A stretch of DNA of 64,000 nt from Alopecurus myosuroides (GCA_028641055.1 CM054058.1:500605919-500669918), one strand, 5' to 3'; positions 1 through 10,347 are shown, numbered from the stretch's first letter. A program made the numbers and translations. Notes: generated by a model from the letters alone, not told the origin.

Positions 1-3000
1 GGGATAGAATTTGCGGAGGTGCGCAATATTCCAAGGATTGGAATAGATTCCTCCAGTCGATGGATTCTTCAATCTGTAGGCCCCGCCTGGGATTACTTCG
101 TGTATGATGAAGGGTCCTTCCCAGGGTGGTTCGAGCTTATGTCCTTCCTTCTGCTTGAGTCGCAGCACTAGGTCTCCAACCGCGAATGCTCTGTGGCGTA
201 TGCGGCGACTATGATAGTTTCGCAGAGATTGTTGATATACTGCGGATCTGGCGAGTGCGATGTCCCGCATTTCGTCGAGTGCATCCATATCTTCCGCGAG
301 TGCCCTGTTAGAGGTTTCTTCGCTGTAGGCCACAACTCGTGGGGCGCTGAATCGAACGTCCTCGGGGAGGACTGCTTCTGCCCCGTATACCATGAAAAAT
401 GGCGTGTATTTTGTAGATCGGTTGGGAGTTGTGCGGAGGCTCCATAGGACGGAGGGTAATTCGTCCGCCCAATGTCCTGCGGCGGGGTGTAGACGATCGA
501 GTAGGCGTTTCTTGATGCCAGCCGAAACTAAGCCGTTGGATCTCTCGACTTGTCCGTTGGTTTGCGGGTGGGCAACGGAAGCAAACTTGAAGTTGATACC
601 CTTTTCCTCGCAGAACTGTTGCGTTTCCTTTGCTGTGAAATTTGTACCATTGTCTGTAATGATGTCGTGTGGCACACCAAATCTGCATACGATGGAGTCG
701 AGGAACTTGACGGCGCATTGGGCGCTAGCCGAAGTTACTGGCGTGGCCTCGATCCATTTGGTGAATTTGTCGACTGCGACCAGCAAGTGTGTATATCCTC
801 CAGGGGTGGACTTGCGTAGTGGTCCGACCATGTCTAGCCCCCATTGTGCGAAGGGCCAGGCAATGGGTATCATGTGCAATTCCGTAGCAGGTGCATGTGG
901 TCTTGGTGCGAATCGCTGACAGGCATCGCATCGTTCGACCAGGTTCTTTGCGTCGGTAGCTGCTGTCAGCCAGTAGAATCCTGCTCGGAAGGCCTTCCCC
1001 ATTATTGTTTTCCAGCTAGCATGATGTCCGCAGTCTCCTTGGTGGATGTCACGGAGCAATTCTTTGCCATCTTCGGGTGCAATGCAGCGCTGAAGTATTC
1101 CCGAGATGCTCTGCTTGTATAATTCCCCATTGACTACCCGAAAGGATTTGCTGCGTCTGATTATTTGTCGAGCCTCGCGTGGGTCAACCGGGAGCTGTCT
1201 GTTGGTCAGGTAGTCGAGATATTTCTGCGTCCAGACTGGCTCGACCAGAAAAACCTGTCGTGATATGTTATGAACGAGCTCGATAAGGGCGACTTGCGGG
1301 CTGACCTCTGTTTCTGGCACTGCTATTGCTTCTGCAGCTTTCTTGATTTTTACCGATCGCTTGATCATCCGTTCGAAATATATTCCTGGTGGTATGGGTG
1401 TATTCGTGGAACCCATGTTTGCCAGTCGATCTGCTTCTTCGTTGCTGGATCTTGCGATGTGCTTTAGCTCGCATCCTTTAAAACTTCCTTCGAGTAGATT
1501 GTACATGTCGCGATACGCGATCATGTTTTCGGCGATTGCGTCACACTCTTTCATTGTTTGTTGCACAATGAGATTGGAGTCGCCGTAGATCATTAGGCGA
1601 GTAGCTCCACAGGCGATTGCCATCTTCATCCCGTGCAACAAGGCTTCGTATTCTGCGTCGTTGTTTGATGCCGGATCATCTGGTGGAAAATCCAATCGTA
1701 GGACGTATTGTAGCTTGTCTCCCTGAGGGGATATAAGAACTATTCCAGCTCCTGCTCCTTCGTTTCTCTTGGACCCGTCAAAGTACATTATCCAATTGCT
1801 CGTGTACTCGGGTGGTCCTGGCGTTTGCAATTCTGTCCATTCGCTTAGGAATTCAACAAGTACCTGGGATTTGATTGCGCTTCGTCCTGCGTAAGTGATG
1901 TCCCAAGCGCCCAACTCGATGTTCCATTTTGCTATTCTTCCGGATGCCATAGGGTTGTTCATGATCGTCCCGAGTGACGCATCATTAACCACTGTAATGG
2001 CGTGTTCCTGGAAATAATGTTTGAGCTTGCGGGCGGTAAGAACAACTCCGTACGCGAGCTTCTGGTAGTGAGGGTAGCGTTGCTTGCATGGTGAGAGTAC
2101 TTCGCTGATGTAATATATTGGACGTTGAACTCCGTACGCTTTGCCTTCCTCAGGTCGTTCGACCACGATTGCTGTGCTGATGACCTGGTTTGTGGCGGCT
2201 AGGTACAAGAAAAGTGGCTCCCCTTCTCGCGGTGTTGCGAGGATGCGCCTACTTTGCAATGACCGCTTCAAATCTGCGAATGCTTGCTTAGCTTCGGGTG
2301 TCCACTCGAATTTGTCTGTCTTCTTCAACAACTTGTAGAAGGGTAATGCTTGCTCCCCCAATCGTGCGATGAATCTGCTTAGGGCGGCTAATCGCCCTGC
2401 GAGCTGTTGTACTCCGCGCAGGTTGGTTGGCTCCTTCATGGTTAAGATAGCTTGTATTTTCTCCGGGTTGGCTTCAATGCCTCTGGCGGATACCAGGTAC
2501 CCGAGAAGTTTTCCTGCCGGAACGCCAAAGACACATTTGGTCGGATTGAGCTTGATCCTGTACGCGTTGAGGGCGTCGAATGTTTCTCTAATATCTTCAA
2601 GGAGTGTGTCCTCAACTCGAGTCTTGATGACAATGTCGTCAACGTACACTTGCACGTTCTTGCCAATGAGGTTGGCGAGGCATCTTTGCATGCAGCGCTG
2701 ATATGTTGCGCCTGCGTTCTTCAGCCCGAAGGGCATTGTTGTGTAGCAGTAGACACCGTGAGGTGTGATGAATGCTGTCTTTTCTTCATCCTCCTTTTTC
2801 ATTCGGATCTGATTGTATCCCGAATAGGCGTCCAGGAAGGAGAGGCGTTGGCAGCCTGCTGTAGAATCCACGATCTGGTCGATTCGCGGGAGGGGAAAAT
2901 TATCCTTGGGGCAATGCTTATTTAACGACGTGTAGTCGATGCACACCCGAAGGATATCCGTGTTCTTTTTGGGGACCAACACCGGGTTTGCTAACCAAGT

Positions 3001-3231
3001 GGATATCTTGATCTCCCTGATGAATTTCGCAGCTAGCAATCTGTTTACTTCTTCTCCAAGCGCCTTTTGCTTGGGTTCTGAAAATCTTCGTGTGGTCTGT
3101 TTGATGGGTTTAGCGTCTGGAAAGACTTCGAGTGAGTGCTCGGCAAACTCCCTGGGTATTCCTGGCATGTCTGAGGGCTGCCAGGCGAAAATTTCCCAGT
3201 ACTCACGGAGGAGTTTGACGAGCGCGCTTTC
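1..3231 (-). CDS. pol: Tat-1 pol: reverse transcriptase, RNase H, integrase (partial at window edge)
   Basis: Continues the gag-protease frame directly after the UAG at 3232-3234 and stays open for about 1077 codons to base 1. Order: RT with the YVDD catalytic box near 2630-2650; RNase H beginning with an FDGSK motif near 1780 and a later YGDSN motif near 1580; integrase zinc finger (H-H-C-C, with GHHAS and CDACQ) near 910-1010; integrase core with DMVGP, TDNGTNF and NGQVERSNG between about 840 and 530; and the C-terminal tail ending near base 1. It copies element RNA and inserts the cDNA. It has no start codon of its own in a sensible place, so expression must come through the UAG as a gag-pro-pol fusion (inference). 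No frameshift or second stop was seen. Confidence 0.9.
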
Positions 3232-3234
3232 CTA
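3232..3234 (-). promoter_or_regulatory. In-frame UAG between protease and RT, candidate readthrough site
   Basis: The stop separates 905 open codons of gag-protease from about 1077 open codons of pol in the same frame. Local RNA is GCA UAG GAA AGC G. Tat-2 has AAA UAG GAA AGC G at the equivalent position. A shared stop between two otherwise open domains fits translational readthrough, as in gammaretroviruses where a UAG followed by G separates gag and pol. Readthrough itself is not shown by the sequence. Confidence 0.65.
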
Positions 3235-5949
3235 TGCTTGCGAGAGGGTTGTTGAAACCATCGCTGTCTTCGCAGAGTCTGTCGGGTGCACTTGATGCTT
3301 TCGGGTGTCGCTGTTGGCGCTAAATTCTAGCTCAGGCGCATTTTTCTTCGTGAGGGGCATCACGGAGTGATCCGTGGTTTTTGCCAGCTCTTGGAGTTCT
3401 TCGTGCATCCCGAAAGATTTTGCGATCTCGTTGAACTCAATGTCGCATTTGTTGGATTTCTGAAAGTCCCCGTCAATGGTGATTACGCCATGTTCGCCGG
3501 GCAATTTGAGCTTCAGGTAGGCGTAGTGAGGTACTGCCATGAATCTGGCGAACGCCGTTCGGCCTAAGATGGCGTGGTACTGTGACGGCCAATCGACAAC
3601 TTCGAAGTCGAGGAACTCTCTCCTGTAGTTGCTCTGCGTGCCTAGCACAACTTCTAGGTTGATTGTTCCGAGTGGACGGACAGCCTTGCCTGGAACTATC
3701 CCGTGGAAGGATGTTTCTGATTCCGGGAGGCCGTCCAAGTTCTTGTTCATCCGACGGAGTGTATCCGCGTAGATAATGTTGAGGCCGCTGCCCCCATCCA
3801 TGAATACGCGGGCTAAGTCGTAGTTGCCAATTTGCGCCTGGATGACCAGGGCGGCGTGTCCTGGTCGATAGACTCGTGGTGGGTGATCTTTCATCGAGAA
3901 CGTGATCGGCTGGTCCGCCATTTTCAGGTACTCGGTCTTCGTTGGCGGTGTCTGCACTGCCATGCATAATTGCCTTGTGTTAGTCTTTTGAGCTCTGCGA
4001 GAGGGGCATACCTTCTGGATCATTGCGAGTTGTCCTGCCGGGTTTGGATACGCGTTTGCTCCGGCGTTCGGTGGTGCGGGTACTGCAGCTAGCGCCATGT
4101 TTGGGTTTGCGGGTGGAGGTGGTGGTGGTGGCGGCTGGAATCCTTGGTGCCCTCCTCCTGGAAGCGGCGGGTAATTTTGAGTGGAGGCGGATCTTTTCCT
4201 CGCGAGTGCGTCCGAGATGTCATGGAACTTTCGGCAATCCTTAAGCAAGTGTGTTGCCTTGGTTTTGCCCGTGCGCTTATCTGTGAATAGATGTAGCGAG
4301 CAGTATGCATCTAGGTCTTCCTCGGGGGATTTTTCTTCGGCCTTTGGTCTCCACTCGCGATTTCCACGGCGACCGGAATCGCGGTTTCGGGTGAATTCCG
4401 CGGCAACCAACTCCTCTCTGTCCTCATGATCGTAGTATTTTCTTCTTTTCCTTCGACCGTGACGATCGTCATCGTGTGCGGGTGACGATGTTCTTTCGTT
4501 GCGTACCGCATCTTCTCCGTTAGCCCACTTTTCGGCTATGATCATCAGCTCCCCGATAGTCTTGGGTGCAGCTCTGCCTAGCTCCTCTCGAAAGGCAGTT
4601 CTTCTGGCGCCTTTTGCGAAGGCTTCGATCGCTACTTCTTCTGAGATGGTTCCCGCGGTATTCCTGAGCGTTGTCCACCGCTGGATGTATTCGCGTGTGG
4701 ACTCGCCGCTCTTCTGCTTGCAGGCTCGTAGTTCTTCGATTGTAGCTGGCCTCTTGTAAGTCGACTGGAAATTTTTGCAGAAGTCGCGGTGCAAATCATC
4801 CCACGATGCGTAGCAAGATTTTGGTCTTCTTTCCAGCCAACTGCGGGCTGCGCCAGTAAGATGCAAATTGAGGTATTGCATAGCCGTGTTCTTGTTCCCA
4901 CGTTGGCATTTTACTGCCGTGAGGTAATCGCTTAGCCATTGAGAGGGCTCGAGTGAGCCGTCGTACTTCGTCACCTCCGTGCTGAGCTTGAATCTTTTGG
5001 GTAGAGGTGCTTCGCGGATGCTGCGAGCGAAACAGAGTGCTCCACAGGTTTCGTCATCCGAGGAGCCAGATGAAGAGCGCTCGCGATATCGCGAAGCCCT
5101 TGCCTTATCCACCTTCTTTTGAGCGAGATCTGATCGCGCGTCGTATTCTGGCCGGTCGCGGTCGTCATCTTTCCTTGGTTCCTTGCTTCGTTTTCTCGAG
5201 CGGCCGCTATGGTGCCGCGAGTTTCTGTCTCTCGGGCTTTCTTCACTGCTGCTTCGACTGTCGCCGCGGCGTCTAGCTTCTTTTCCTCGACCGCGGCGTG
5301 GTGATTTATCTCTCCTTGGTGAAGAGCTTCTGTGCCTGCGGGGCGTTTCTTTATCTTTCTCTTTCTCCCTTCGCTCCTTCTCCTGCTGCTCTTCGGCCTT
5401 CTTGCGATCGTGAGAGGCGAGCCTTGCGGCCGCCAATCCGAGTCCTTTTCGTATTTGCTTGTATTGCTCTGCCCGGGGGTCGCTTTCCGTCGGTTGGTTC
5501 ATCTGCATGTAGGTTGCCGCGGCTAGAACCGCAGCGGCGGGAGTTTGCGGGTACACGTTGCCGTCGTCGTCGACTCGCATGAGAGAAGGAGTGGTTGATC
5601 TGTTTGTTTCGGGTATGGATTCATCGTTCCTAGACGTGGATGCATGTCCTTTCCTCGCGGGTCGGGTTCCGACCGAGGGTGTTACGGATAGCCCAGCTCG
5701 TCTCTGGCTTGACTCGTCCGCCGCTCTTCTTCGGCGGGCCAGATCTACCCGAGCATCTTTGATAATCGTGGCTGCTCTCACCAGGTGATAGTGGTAGGCC
5801 ACCATGTCTTCATGTGAGGATCCGGCTGCGGGTGGCTTGCTTGTTCGCATGGCTTCCTTCGCTCGTTTCCAAGATTCCCGCGAAACGCCGATTATGTTGC
5901 GCTCAGTCGCGCTGTGTTCTGTTTCCGAGCCTTGTTCCGTTCCTGCCAT
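3232..5949 (-). CDS. gag-pro: Tat-1 gag-protease polyprotein (905 aa)
   Basis: Opens at an ATG at 5949 and ends at the UAG. Approximate residues: 1-190 leader region; 195-300 highly charged R/S/E-rich stretch; 315-430 the retrotransposon gag capsid domain (QWLSDYLTAVK, SWLERRP, YIQRWTTLRN motifs); 540-575 a Cys/His segment; 605-640 proline run; 700-830 aspartic protease with active site FMDGGSG near residue 717. It supplies the capsid shell and the protease that matures the polyprotein. The upstream leader ORF (6004-6438) is in the same frame, separated by one TAA and a short open stretch, so the start could originally have been in the LTR as it is in Tat-2. Confidence 0.92.
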   Translation of the reverse strand: MAGTEQGSETEHSATERNIIGVSRESWKRAKEAMRTSKPPAAGSSHEDMVAYHYHLVRAATIIKDARVDLARRRRAADESSQRRAGLSVTPSVGTRPARKGHASTSRNDESIPETNRSTTPSLMRVDDDGNVYPQTPAAAVLAAATYMQMNQPTESDPRAEQYKQIRKGLGLAAARLASHDRKKAEEQQEKERREKEKDKETPRRHRSSSPRRDKSPRRGRGKEARRRGDSRSSSEESPRDRNSRHHSGRSRKRSKEPRKDDDRDRPEYDARSDLAQKKVDKARASRYRERSSSGSSDDETCGALCFARSIREAPLPKRFKLSTEVTKYDGSLEPSQWLSDYLTAVKCQRGNKNTAMQYLNLHLTGAARSWLERRPKSCYASWDDLHRDFCKNFQSTYKRPATIEELRACKQKSGESTREYIQRWTTLRNTAGTISEEVAIEAFAKGARRTAFREELGRAAPKTIGELMIIAEKWANGEDAVRNERTSSPAHDDDRHGRRKRRKYYDHEDREELVAAEFTRNRDSGRRGNREWRPKAEEKSPEEDLDAYCSLHLFTDKRTGKTKATHLLKDCRKFHDISDALARKRSASTQNYPPLPGGGHQGFQPPPPPPPPANPNMALAAVPAPPNAGANAYPNPAGQLAMIQKVCPSRRAQKTNTRQLCMAVQTPPTKTEYLKMADQPITFSMKDHPPRVYRPGHAALVIQAQIGNYDLARVFMDGGSGLNIIYADTLRRMNKNLDGLPESETSFHGIVPGKAVRPLGTINLEVVLGTQSNYRREFLDFEVVDWPSQYHAILGRTAFARFMAVPHYAYLKLKLPGEHGVITIDGDFQKSNKCDIEFNEIAKSFGMHEELQELAKTTDHSVMPLTKKNAPELEFSANSDTRKHQVHPTDSAKTAMVSTTLSQA

Positions 5950-6003
5950 GCAGACTTGAGCTAGTCGAACCTCGTGCGTCCTAGGCGTAGGTCGAAGGTT
6001 TCC

Positions 6004-6438
6004 TTAGATTCTTGATGGTTCCTCCGTCGAGAGGGTGTGATAGTCATTGGCGTTGAAGCGGATCGACTCGCCATTTTTCTCCAGGTGACGGCGCGAGTCG
6101 ACAGCTCCAGATTCAGTCTCCGATTCATCCGAGAAGTGGAGGATCCCGTCCCTGTTCGTCACGAATTTGAGGCTCCCGAACGTCAGGGTGACGCTCTCCT
6201 CCAGATCTTCGAATACCGGGCGCGATTCCGGCGAGTGTGGTGTGACCACGACAGATCCGATCCGTAACGGATTGTTCGGAGCCGTAGTCATTGGATTCCA
6301 ACGAGAGTTTGATGTCGATGAAGCCGAGGATGCCGGTGATCCAGCGCCCTCCGTTCCCACAGACGGCGCCAATTGTCGAATCCCTGACTCAACAAATCCC
6401 TTCGATGAACCTATCGGGTTTCGATTAGGAGAACCCAT
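6004..6438 (-). CDS. Tat-1 leader ORF reading from U5 through the PBS (144 aa)
   Basis: The ATG lies inside the 5' LTR, about 65 bases before its inner end. The frame crosses the LTR/PBS boundary as RQLAPSVG and continues in the leader with FGSLKFVTNRDG. Tat-2 has RQLAPTVG and FGSFDFVTDNAG at matching places, there fused to gag. In Tat-1 a single TAA at 6004-6006 separates it from gag in the same frame. Extra ORFs before gag are known in Ogre-type Tat relatives; whether this is the same protein is not established here. Function unknown; no catalytic motif or membrane segment is obvious. Confidence 0.65.
   Translation of the reverse strand: MGSPNRNPIGSSKGFVESGIRQLAPSVGTEGAGSPASSASSTSNSRWNPMTTAPNNPLRIGSVVVTPHSPESRPVFEDLEESVTLTFGSLKFVTNRDGILHFSDESETESGAVDSRRHLEKNGESIRFNANDYHTLSTEEPSRI
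6351..6373 (-). other. Tat-1 primer-binding site
   Basis: Directly inside the LTR end the minus strand reads TTGGCGCCGTCTGTGGGAAC. The TGGCGCC core is where a tRNA 3' end would pair to prime minus-strand DNA synthesis. I do not assign the tRNA species. Confidence 0.7.
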
Positions 6439-6919
6439 GAGCGCTGGTGGAATCGTCGGCTAGACAGGGGGCGAGATTTACCCAGGTTCGGGGCCCTCGT
6501 AGAGGTAAAACCCTTACTCCTGCCTCTTGTCGATCTGTATTGAAGATTAGATCGGTTACAAAGGTTGTGCTCGAATCGAGATTAGGTCTCGAGTTCAAGG
6601 CTTTTGGTCGTGCGGTATTGCTTGGTCCTCTCTCGGGGGCTCTCCTGGCTTTATATAGGCGGCCAGGTCTCGAGTTCTACCCGGAGAGGACTCCAACCCT
6701 AGCTAGGTCGGTTACATGTTTTCTAAATTAACCCGCAAGTTTAGTGCGGATGGGCTTCACATGGGCCTTCTGGAGTACTCCAAGGGCTCCTCTTCTTGGG
6801 CCTTCACCTTGGGCCTGAGAGGGGGTATCCTTATCCGCAGGATCCAGAATCCATATCTTCGTCAGGCCGACCCGCTCCAAAAACCTATGCAGGCGGATCC
6901 GTGCTAGCCGGGCACATCA
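6374..6919 (-). repeat. Tat-1 5' LTR
   Basis: Begins (plus-strand reading) TGTCGAATCC beside the PBS and ends near CACATCA. A minus-strand TATATAAA at 6650-6657 divides U3 from R/U5. The outer end could also be 6924, and the matching 3' LTR is outside the window, so no TSD can be checked. Confidence 0.75.
6650..6657 (-). promoter_or_regulatory. Tat-1 LTR TATA box
   Basis: TATATAAA on the minus strand, about 210 bases before the leader-ORF ATG, in the position expected for the retrotransposon promoter. Confidence 0.7.
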
Positions 6920-7071
6920 CATCAAACCTAGGTCATTTGTCAAAAACATGGCAAATAGCTCAGTTAGTTTGGTAAGCGAGTAATTCTCTCACTTAAACCA
7001 CTCCCATATTCTCCCCTATATTTTCTCATATTTTCTGCTTAAGCAATGGCGTAATGGGCGAACCCGCTCCA

Positions 7072-7171
7072 NNNNNNNNNNNNNNNNNNNNNNNNNNNNN
7101 NNNNNNNNNNNNNNNNNNNNNNNNNNNNNNNNNNNNNNNNNNNNNNNNNNNNNNNNNNNNNNNNNNNNNNN
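7072..7171. other. 100-N assembly gap
   Basis: Exactly 100 N, a conventional scaffold gap of unknown true size. It falls in or just before the Athila-1 gag, so the relation between Tat-1 on the left and Athila-1 on the right is inferred, not observed. Confidence 0.99.
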
Positions 7172-8810
7172 TTCAAGCTACTACTAGTGCAAGTGCTCTT
7201 AAGAGTCTTCTTGCAAGACATGTTGTGAAATATAAATCTTCTCTTGATGCTAAGTTTGCCACATCTCTCATACACATTAGAGACAAGGATTATGATTTCT
7301 CTCTAGATTTATCTTACATATCTATTGTTGAAAAGGAACCTTTTTGTGGAACTGAAAGTAAAAGTACTATGGAACACATGAATCAACTTTCATCTTTGAG
7401 TAGTTTATTTTCTGATGATTCTAAACTGCGTACTTATTTTGTTACCAAGATCTTCCCTTTCTCATTGAAAGATGAAGCTAAAACTTGGTTTAACAATCTG
7501 TCACCTGGATCTATTACTAGTCCTATGGATTTGGTTAACGCTTTCTTTCAAAAATATTTTCCTGCTAGTGCCCAACATCCTACTGTGCAGGTTATCTTTA
7601 ACTTTGAGCAAATTGAAGGAGAAAATTTGCCTGAATCTTGGACAAGGTTTTGTTCTTTGATAAGAGCTAGCCCTGGATATCCATTACCTAAAAATGAGCT
7701 CCTAGATATATTTTATAATGGACTAATTGTTGAATCTAGGACATACCTGGATAGTTGTGCTGGTTGTGTATTCAGGAAAAGAACTCTAGAAGAAGCCGAG
7801 AATTAATGGCTAAAATAGCCAAAAATAATGATGATTGGAATATACCTGAGCCTACACCTACACCAGAGCCAACACCAATACCAACACCCAAGAAGAGAGG
7901 GATGATTGAATTAAATGATGAAGTGATGAAGGAAGCCAAGAAATCTCTTAAAGAGAGGGTATTAAATCTGAAAATGTGAAGAAATTACCTCCTATAAAAG
8001 AATTATGTAAGCCTATTCCTCATCCATCAACTGTTGAGGTACACTCTCTCCAATACTTTGATAATCGAGATATTCCCTATTCTAAACCACCTGATCAATG
8101 CTTAGATGAATCTGATAATTATGTTGTTAAGCAAGACAACTTTAATATGAGAGTGCAGAATCATCTTATGGAAAACTCTAGAGCTATTGATAATTTGCAT
8201 GGTATTATTGAGAGAACCTCTAATGATGTTAAAATGCTTGTTAAACATGTTGATATGGTTCAAACTCAAATTTACCAACTTAAAGTGAAAAAAGATATGC
8301 TAGATAATGCTTCTAGAAACAAACATGTTTGTGAAATAATTACTAGAAGTGGTGTTTCTACTCAGGACCCCTTGTATCCCGAAGGACATCCTAAAAGAAT
8401 TGAACAAGATTCTCAGCAACCTAAAAAAATAGTTCTCCTTCTAAGAAAAAGAAGAATAGACATAAAAGTGTTGTAGAATCTCCTGAACCTGCTAAAGATC
8501 CTAATAGTATATCTATTTCTGATGGTGAAAGAGAAAGTGGTAATGATAAAAGTGATGCTTCTGATAAACAAGAAACTGTAGCTGAACCTGAAAAGCAAAC
8601 TGAAACCGCAAAGTATACTAAGGAGGATTCATTGCTAATAAACGTGGTAATGGAAGAGAGCCTTGGGTACAAAAAGCAATGCCTTTTCCTAATAAGAAAC
8701 ACAAATCAAAGGAAGAAGAACATTATAACAAGTTTTCTGAGTGGATGAAACCTCTGTTTTTGCAAACCCCTTTGACTGATGCTATTAAACTGCCTCCTTA
8801 TTCTAAATAA
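7172..8810 (+). pseudogene. gag: Athila-1 gag, broken by frameshifts
   Basis: The first open part (to 7806) has the gag capsid fold with LKDEAKTWFNNL, NAFFQKYFP and ESWTRFCSLIRASPG. The frame stops at 7804-7806 and resumes in another frame with a Pro/Thr/Glu-rich linker (to 7979), then again from about 7976 with the typical pre-protease motif ITRSG...DPLYPEGHPKR (near 8340-8400). The 8460-8810 stretch is acidic and poorly open. At least two frame changes separate capsid from protease. The N-terminus is hidden by the gap. Confidence 0.8.
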
Positions 8811-9449
8811 TTGAAAGATATTGTCTCTAACCAAAGGAAGATTCCTAATGAGGAAATTTCCACTATGCTTGCTAATTACACTTTCAATGGCAATGTTCCA
8901 AAGAGGCTTGGAGATCCTGGTATTCCTACTATCCCGTGTTCTATTAAAAATAATTATGTTAGAACTGATTTATGTGACTTGGGAGATGGAGTTAGTGTTA
9001 TGTCTTTCTCTCTTTATAAGAGACTCTCTCTTGAAAAATTGATACATACTGATATATCTTTGCAAATTGCTGATAAATCTACTGCTATTCCTGTTGGTAT
9101 ATGTGAGAATGTTCATGTTCAAGTTGCTACTAATTGTCTGATATTAACTGACTTTGTTGTGTTGGAAATGCATGAAGACGATAATATGTCTATTATTCTT
9201 GGGAGACATTTTCTTAACACTGCAGGGGCTATTATTGACTGCAATCAAGAAAAAGTAACTTTTAATGTTAATGATAAAGAGCATATTGTTTATTTTCCCA
9301 AGAAGATTGATAGAAGATATGATTTAAATTCAATTGAAAATATTGAGACCATCAAGATTGGAGAATTTCATTATCCCATTCTAGTACCACCAAAAGAATA
9401 TGAAATTATTATGATTGGGACTATATCTATCAAGGTTGAGGTAAAATAA
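8811..9449 (+). CDS. pro: Athila-1 aspartic protease domain
   Basis: About 212 open codons. The protease flap and core are recognisable: CDLGDGVSVM, in the place where Athila proteases usually read CDLGAGVSVM, then IILGRHFLNTAGAIIDC about 95 residues later. The alanine-to-aspartate change beside the catalytic DLG may affect activity (inference). No convincing own ATG exists at the start; this would be part of a gag-pro polyprotein. It ends at TAA with no RT following. Confidence 0.8.
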   Translation: MKDIVSNQRKIPNEEISTMLANYTFNGNVPKRLGDPGIPTIPCSIKNNYVRTDLCDLGDGVSVMSFSLYKRLSLEKLIHTDISLQIADKSTAIPVGICENVHVQVATNCLILTDFVVLEMHEDDNMSIILGRHFLNTAGAIIDCNQEKVTFNVNDKEHIVYFPKKIDRRYDLNSIENIETIKIGEFHYPILVPPKEYEIIMIGTISIKVEVK

Positions 9450-10347
9450 TTATTTAGTGATTAGCAAAGTTTTGCTTCATATGAAAATTGTTCTGCTAAC
9501 AAGACTTGATCACCCTTGTTAACAAAATGATTTTTAATAAAGAGGATTGTGTTTCCACCTTCTGCATTATGTTTTCACCATGTTTACTTCTGTTATCACC
9601 TTGCTACTTTAGTACAATTATGTTTTCCATCATCCATAGTCATGTTTTCATCTTGATTACTGTGGTTATGCATGTTTTCACCATCCATACTTTTGTTTTC
9701 ACCACTTCCACCTTTGTTTTCTTTGGGTTTTTTTTCCATTGGAGTGTCATAGAACCTCTGTAGTACTGGTTTTGGTTTTGTTTTCCACCTTTTCACTTTT
9801 GTTTTTCTGGGTTTTAATTAATTATTAAATTCTAGAAATACCTCATTTTTACGTCAAAATGAGACAGAGAGCCACCTGGGAGACCCCAGGAGGACCCACC
9901 AGTCAGGCACACCATAGGGGGGCGCGGCCTTCCCCGGGTGGCGCCAACATGTGGTGTGGGCCCCCTGGCCCTCCACTAACTCTCTCCCTGCCAAAGATTC
10001 CTCTCTCACCCCACAAACTCAAAAAATTTCCTAGAACCCGAGTTCTTACTATTCTTTCTTGAGATTTTTTGATCTCTTTGCTCAGCCCACCATTTGTGCT
10101 GAAATTTGTTGCATTTGCTCTCCGGTTTGTGACTCCTCCGATTATCCAAGTAGAATTTTGTTTGGTGGAGTATTTATTTAGTATTTTGGTACTGTAGGTG
10201 ACAGATTATTTGAGCTTGCATGCTTGATTTGAGTAGAAATAATACAGTTTTGATGCATGTTTAGCTCTCCTATAAGTATCTATGGTAGTTTCCACCTTGT
10301 AGTTGCTTGAAATCAATTTTTGTGATGATTGTTGAAAAATTTCATTA
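9450..10347 (+). other. Noncoding spacer where pol would be expected in Athila-1
   Basis: No gene. 9540-9790 is T-rich with many imperfect copies of TGTTTTCACC. 9850-10062 is a GC-rich block (GGGGGGCGCGGCC, GGTGGCGCC, GTGGGCCCCC) much like the R-region block of the Athila LTRs at 13670-13760 and 18330-18400. The following T-rich 10063-10347 leads to the downstream ORF. No RT or integrase remnant was recognised. Confidence 0.7.

Larger units (their letters stand above)
1..6919 (-). mobile_element. Tat-1: Ty3/Gypsy Tat-lineage retrotransposon, 5' LTR to end of integrase
   Basis: Minus-strand element read from right to left: 5' LTR (6374 to about 6919), PBS, leader ORF, gag-protease, one in-frame UAG, then RT, RNase H and integrase running off the left edge. 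The gag and protease type, the PBS core TGGCGCC and the similarity to Tat-2 and Tat-3 place it in the Tat lineage (inference from family knowledge). The 3' part, including any antisense ORF and the 3' LTR, lies outside the window. The outer LTR end is ambiguous (6919 or 6924) because the CATCA motif is repeated there. All visible coding sequence is open except the UAG, so this copy looks young or recently active. Confidence 0.9.

Noticed and set aside
3232..3234. Ogre-type intron removing the stop between protease and RT
   Set aside because: The frame is open on both sides right up to the UAG and no sensible donor/acceptor pair flanks it, so splicing is not needed.
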